Below are positions 6,349-8,217 of a stretch of DNA of 8,217 nucleotides, in pieces. The stretch spans positions 1-8,217 of the forward strand of contig JAKASH010000106.1 of assembly GCA_021828225.1 (NCBI GenBank), written 5' to 3'. This DNA is from Acidobacteriota bacterium (GTDB lineage: Bacteria; Acidobacteriota; Terriglobia; UBA7540). How positions within the stretch are numbered: the stretch's first letter is position 1; each line of letters opens with the position of its first letter. The position numbers were made by a program, and so were the translations under genes. A model generated the notes under the pieces. It saw nothing but the letters and a program-made list of their open reading frames with translations. It was not told the DNA's origin and searched no databases.

Positions 6349-6962
6349 ACTCCAAGAGGATTGCCATGTCAATCTTGCTGGGATGCGCTTTTCTGCTGCC
6401 TGCACTCAGTTTATGGGCGGTTAAGGTCGGCGAACCGGCTCCTGGCTTCACCGCCAAGGATTCCAACGGCAATACACAGAAGCTTTCGGATTACCGGGGG
6501 AAATTCGTTGTGCTCGAATGGCACAACCGCCAGTGCCCTTACGTCCACAAACATTACGCCAGCGGAAACATGCAGAAATTGCAGAAGGAATGGACGGCCA
6601 AAGGAGTTGTCTGGTTCACAGTCATTTCCTCAGCCCCGGGAAAGCAGGGGTACATGACTGCCGAAGAAGAAAATGCCTACGTTAAGCAGGTGGACGCCTC
6701 GCCAACAGCCGTCCTGCTTGATCCGAGCGGGGAATTAGGCCACCTCTACGGCGCCAAGACCAGTCCCCACATGTTTGTGATCAATCCCGAGGGGATTCTG
6801 ATCTACGATGGCGCCATCGACGACAAACCAACCACCGACCTTGAGGATGTGGCCACTGCGAAGAATTACGTCAGTCTGGCACTTGAAGAGGCGATGGCTG
6901 GCGAGCAGGTTAAGACGCCTGTTACGCGTCCTTATGGGTGCTCAGTGAAGTACGCTCATTGA
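6345..6962 (+). CDS. Secreted redoxin (AhpC/TSA-like, thioredoxin fold)
   Basis: Thioredoxin-fold protein of 205 residues with an N-terminal signal peptide (about 4-25, ending LSLWA). The mature domain opens with the redoxin signature VGEPAPGFTAKDSNGNTQKL (28-47), followed by LSDYRGKFVVLEW. The active-site loop is WHNRQCPYVHKHY (59-71): Cys64 is followed by P-Y-V, so this is not a CxxC thioredoxin but a peroxiredoxin-like single-cysteine site. Later fold elements are VVWFTVISSAPG, the cis-proline-type segment TSPHMFVINPEG (139-150) and a helical end. Cys199 in PYGCSVKY at the extreme C-terminus is a candidate resolving cysteine. This redoxin subfamily keeps both cysteines, but its reaction (peroxide reduction or disulfide exchange) is not settled by the sequence. 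Coupling to the DsbD-domain gene suggests that protein as its electron partner (inference). Last gene of the operon-like run. Confidence 0.87.
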   Translation: MNSKRIAMSILLGCAFLLPALSLWAVKVGEPAPGFTAKDSNGNTQKLSDYRGKFVVLEWHNRQCPYVHKHYASGNMQKLQKEWTAKGVVWFTVISSAPGKQGYMTAEEENAYVKQVDASPTAVLLDPSGELGHLYGAKTSPHMFVINPEGILIYDGAIDDKPTTDLEDVATAKNYVSLALEEAMAGEQVKTPVTRPYGCSVKYAH

Positions 6963-7256
6963 GTTAAAGCTCTCGATGGCGGACCTTCTCTCAAATGGGT
7001 AAGAGCAACTCACCGACGGTGGCAGGCATGGTAACATACTGCTTTGCGCCGTTACACGCGGCTCAGAAGACTGTCTGCACCATTGCCCCAAAGGCACTAA
7101 GATCCACCTATTTTCATAGAGGGTTCAGGAAGATACTGTCTTTGTGAATAGTGGCAGGGAGAGGCTTCTGTTCCATGTTGCTGAGGCGGCGCCAGCACGA
7201 CGGGAAATCAGACCGATTGGAGTCTCAAATTCAACTCAGACACCGAGGCTTTTAAG
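6963..7256. other. Non-coding gap before the glsB-like gene
   Basis: No open frame above about ten codons with a ribosome site, no tRNA-like cloverleaf and no tandem repeat was found. Transcription of the upstream operon should end here and that of the GlsB-type gene should begin here. I could not find a hairpin followed by a T-run, and no pair of -35/-10 elements is convincing. The only structure after the redoxin stop is a weak imperfect inverted repeat (GAGTTAAAGCTCT at 6961-6973 against AGAGCAACTC at 7003-7012) with a long loop, which is not terminator-like. Confidence 0.5.
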
Positions 7257-7499
7257 ATGCACTTGATTTGGCTCTTGATCATTGGACTTCTGGCCGGGTG
7301 GATGGCGAGCCATGTAATGCGCGGAAAGGGCTTCGGGCTGCTGGGCGACTTGGTCGTTGGCGTCATCGGAGCCTGGCTTGGAGGCGCCCTTCTGCATGTG
7401 TTTGGACTCTATTCAGTGGGGTTTATCGGTTCCCTTGTTACGGCTCTGATTGGGGCTGTGATTCTTCTCGCCTTAATCCGCGTCATCAAGAATGCTTGA
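7257..7499 (+). CDS. GlsB/YeaQ/YmgE family small membrane protein
   Basis: Hydrophobic protein of 80 residues from the transglycosylase-associated (GlsB/YeaQ/YmgE) family. It has three membrane helices, at about 2-20, 29-49 and 54-76. The family signature lies between the first two: MRGKGFGLLGDLVVGVIGAW (21-40), with the glycine-rich GxxxG pattern. These proteins are common, often stress-induced, and their molecular role is poorly known despite the family name; no catalytic residues are visible. The ATG at 7257 has GAGG eight bases upstream (7245-7248). It is separated from the upstream operon by 294 bases and faces the malic enzyme gene 77 bases away, so it is probably transcribed alone. Confidence 0.9.
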   Translation: MHLIWLLIIGLLAGWMASHVMRGKGFGLLGDLVVGVIGAWLGGALLHVFGLYSVGFIGSLVTALIGAVILLALIRVIKNA

Positions 7500-7565
7500 C
7501 GCTTAATCCACTCCTCCAGGCACGTTCCAGATTGAGTCAAGAAGGCCTTATAGCGCTTTTCAGTT

Positions 7566-7589
7566 GAAGAGTGCACTTATGCGCTCTTC
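7566..7589. terminator. Hairpin between convergent genes (possible bidirectional terminator)
   Basis: GAAGAGTGC (7566-7574) and GCGCTCTTC (7581-7589) form a nine-pair stem with one G-T wobble and a six-base loop. The malic enzyme stop codon lies in the loop. The position between two converging genes suits a terminator, but neither strand has a T-run after the stem, so it may instead act with Rho or only stabilise 3' ends. Confidence 0.3.
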
Positions 7590-8217
7590 GCGGATTGCGC
7601 GATGGCCCGGCCATGCGCCACAGCAATAGCGGCCATATTCACAATCTCATCGACGGTTGCGCCGCGCTGCAGCACGTGGACAGGTTTCGACATCCCCACC
7701 AGGATGGGGCCCAGCGCTTCGGCGCCGCCGATCCTCAGCATCAGCTTGTAGGCGATATTGGCTGAGCCGAGGTCGGGGAAAATGAGCACGTTCGCGCCGC
7801 CCTTCAGGGTTGAGAAGGGATAATCTTCCTCAAGGATTTCCGGAACGACCGCCGTGTCTGCCATCATTTCGCCGTCGACCATCATTTCGGGATGAGCCCG
7901 CTTCACCAACTCGGCGGCCCTGCGCATTTTCTCCGCCAGAGGATGGCGTGTGCTGCCGAAGTTCGAAAACGAAAGCATCGCTACTCTTGGCTCGAAATTG
8001 AAGTCACGCGCCACCTCTGCCGCCAGCAAGGCAATCTCGGCCAGGTCTTCGGCCGTGGGCTCGATGTTTACCGTGGTGTCGGAAAAGAAATAGACTTCCT
8101 GCTTCGTAACAATCACATAGACTCCGGAGACGCGACGGACGTTTCCCCGGAGCTTGATGATCTGGAGCGCCGGCCGGATCGTTTCCGGGTAGTGTTGGGC
8201 CACACCGGCAAGAAATC
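7577..8217 (-). CDS. maeB: NADP-dependent malic enzyme, C-terminal phosphotransacetylase-like domain (partial)
   Basis: Only the C-terminal part is present; the frame stays open to the right edge (the last residues seen read FLAGVAQHYPETIRP), so the true start lies outside. The window encodes about 213 residues of the PTA_PTB domain fused to the malic enzyme core in MaeB proteins. Markers are SDTTVNIEPTAEDLAEIALL, VAMLSFSNFGS, DGEMMADTAVVPEILEE, GGANVLIFPDLGSANIAYKL and GPILVGMSKPVHVLQRG. DTTVNIEPTAEDLAEIA and PVHVLQRG separate MaeB from true phosphate acetyltransferase, which has PVNDLSRG. The enzyme decarboxylates malate to pyruvate with NADP+. In MaeB the fused domain is not catalytic and senses acetyl-CoA (family knowledge). 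The stop is TAA at 7577-7579 (minus strand). The usual Asp-Asn/Gly-Asn site reads GSANIAYK here, where the family normally has AGNIAYK. Confidence 0.92.
   Translation of the reverse strand, partial: FLAGVAQHYPETIRPALQIIKLRGNVRRVSGVYVIVTKQEVYFFSDTTVNIEPTAEDLAEIALLAAEVARDFNFEPRVAMLSFSNFGSTRHPLAEKMRRAAELVKRAHPEMMVDGEMMADTAVVPEILEEDYPFSTLKGGANVLIFPDLGSANIAYKLMLRIGGAEALGPILVGMSKPVHVLQRGATVDEIVNMAAIAVAHGRAIAQSAKSA

Noticed and set aside
7003..7040. Short hairpins after the redoxin stop as a Rho-independent terminator
   Set aside because: Stems are only four or five pairs (for example CACCG-A-CGGTG with an impossible loop) and there is no T-run.
7151..7170. TGGCAGG followed by CTTCTG, resembling a sigma-54 promoter upstream of the GlsB-type gene
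   Set aside because: The -12 dinucleotide GC is not at the right distance from the -24 GG, and no activator gene is nearby.
1..8217. CRISPR arrays, insertion sequences, tRNA genes, attachment sites
   Set aside because: No regularly spaced repeats, transposase motifs, terminal inverted repeats or cloverleaf sequences were seen. The only repetition is the heptad-encoding stretch in the adaptor gene.

Overview
The window looks like chromosomal DNA from a soil or sediment bacterium of moderate-to-high GC content. Acidobacteriota is my best guess, from the gene style: a split MacB-type pump with a long adaptor, a stand-alone DsbD N-terminal domain beside a redoxin, and a MaeB-type malic enzyme. 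No rRNA or other marker gene is present, so this assignment is an inference.

Layout. Bases 1 to about 95 are an internal piece of malate dehydrogenase on the minus strand. It ends abruptly where an N-terminally truncated ECF sigma factor begins on the plus strand. Both genes are cut at the same point, so this is a rearrangement or an assembly chimera, and the sigma gene's start and promoter are missing. From there to 6962 a plus-strand run of nine tightly packed genes reads as one transcription unit: ECF sigma factor; zinc-finger (ZAS) anti-sigma factor with one membrane helix; a small membrane-anchored periplasmic helical protein of the Spy/CnrX general type; a MacA-type periplasmic adaptor; a MacB-type ATPase; a MacB/FtsX-type permease; a small secreted protein of unknown function; a secreted DsbD N-terminal (thiol-redox) domain protein; and a secreted redoxin. 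Spacing is short throughout. There are 4-base ATGA overlaps at 1078 and 6345 and a 1-base overlap at 3757.

A 294-base non-coding gap (6963-7256) follows, then a monocistronic GlsB/YeaQ-type small membrane protein (7257-7499). The window ends with the C-terminal phosphotransacetylase-like domain of a NADP-dependent malic enzyme on the minus strand, converging on the GlsB gene and running off the right edge.

Working model. The first three proteins have the architecture of a sigma / membrane anti-sigma / periplasmic sensor switch, comparable in organisation to CnrH-CnrY-CnrX. They sit directly upstream of a MacAB-type efflux pump and an extracytoplasmic thiol-redox pair. The simplest reading is an envelope-stress or metal/redox-responsive regulon in one operon: sense damage outside the membrane, release sigma, export the toxic compound, and repair or reduce oxidised thiols. 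No TolC-type outer-membrane protein is encoded here, although the adaptor carries an RLS-type TolC-docking motif, so the outer-membrane partner must be elsewhere. The inducing signal and the pump substrate cannot be read from the sequence.
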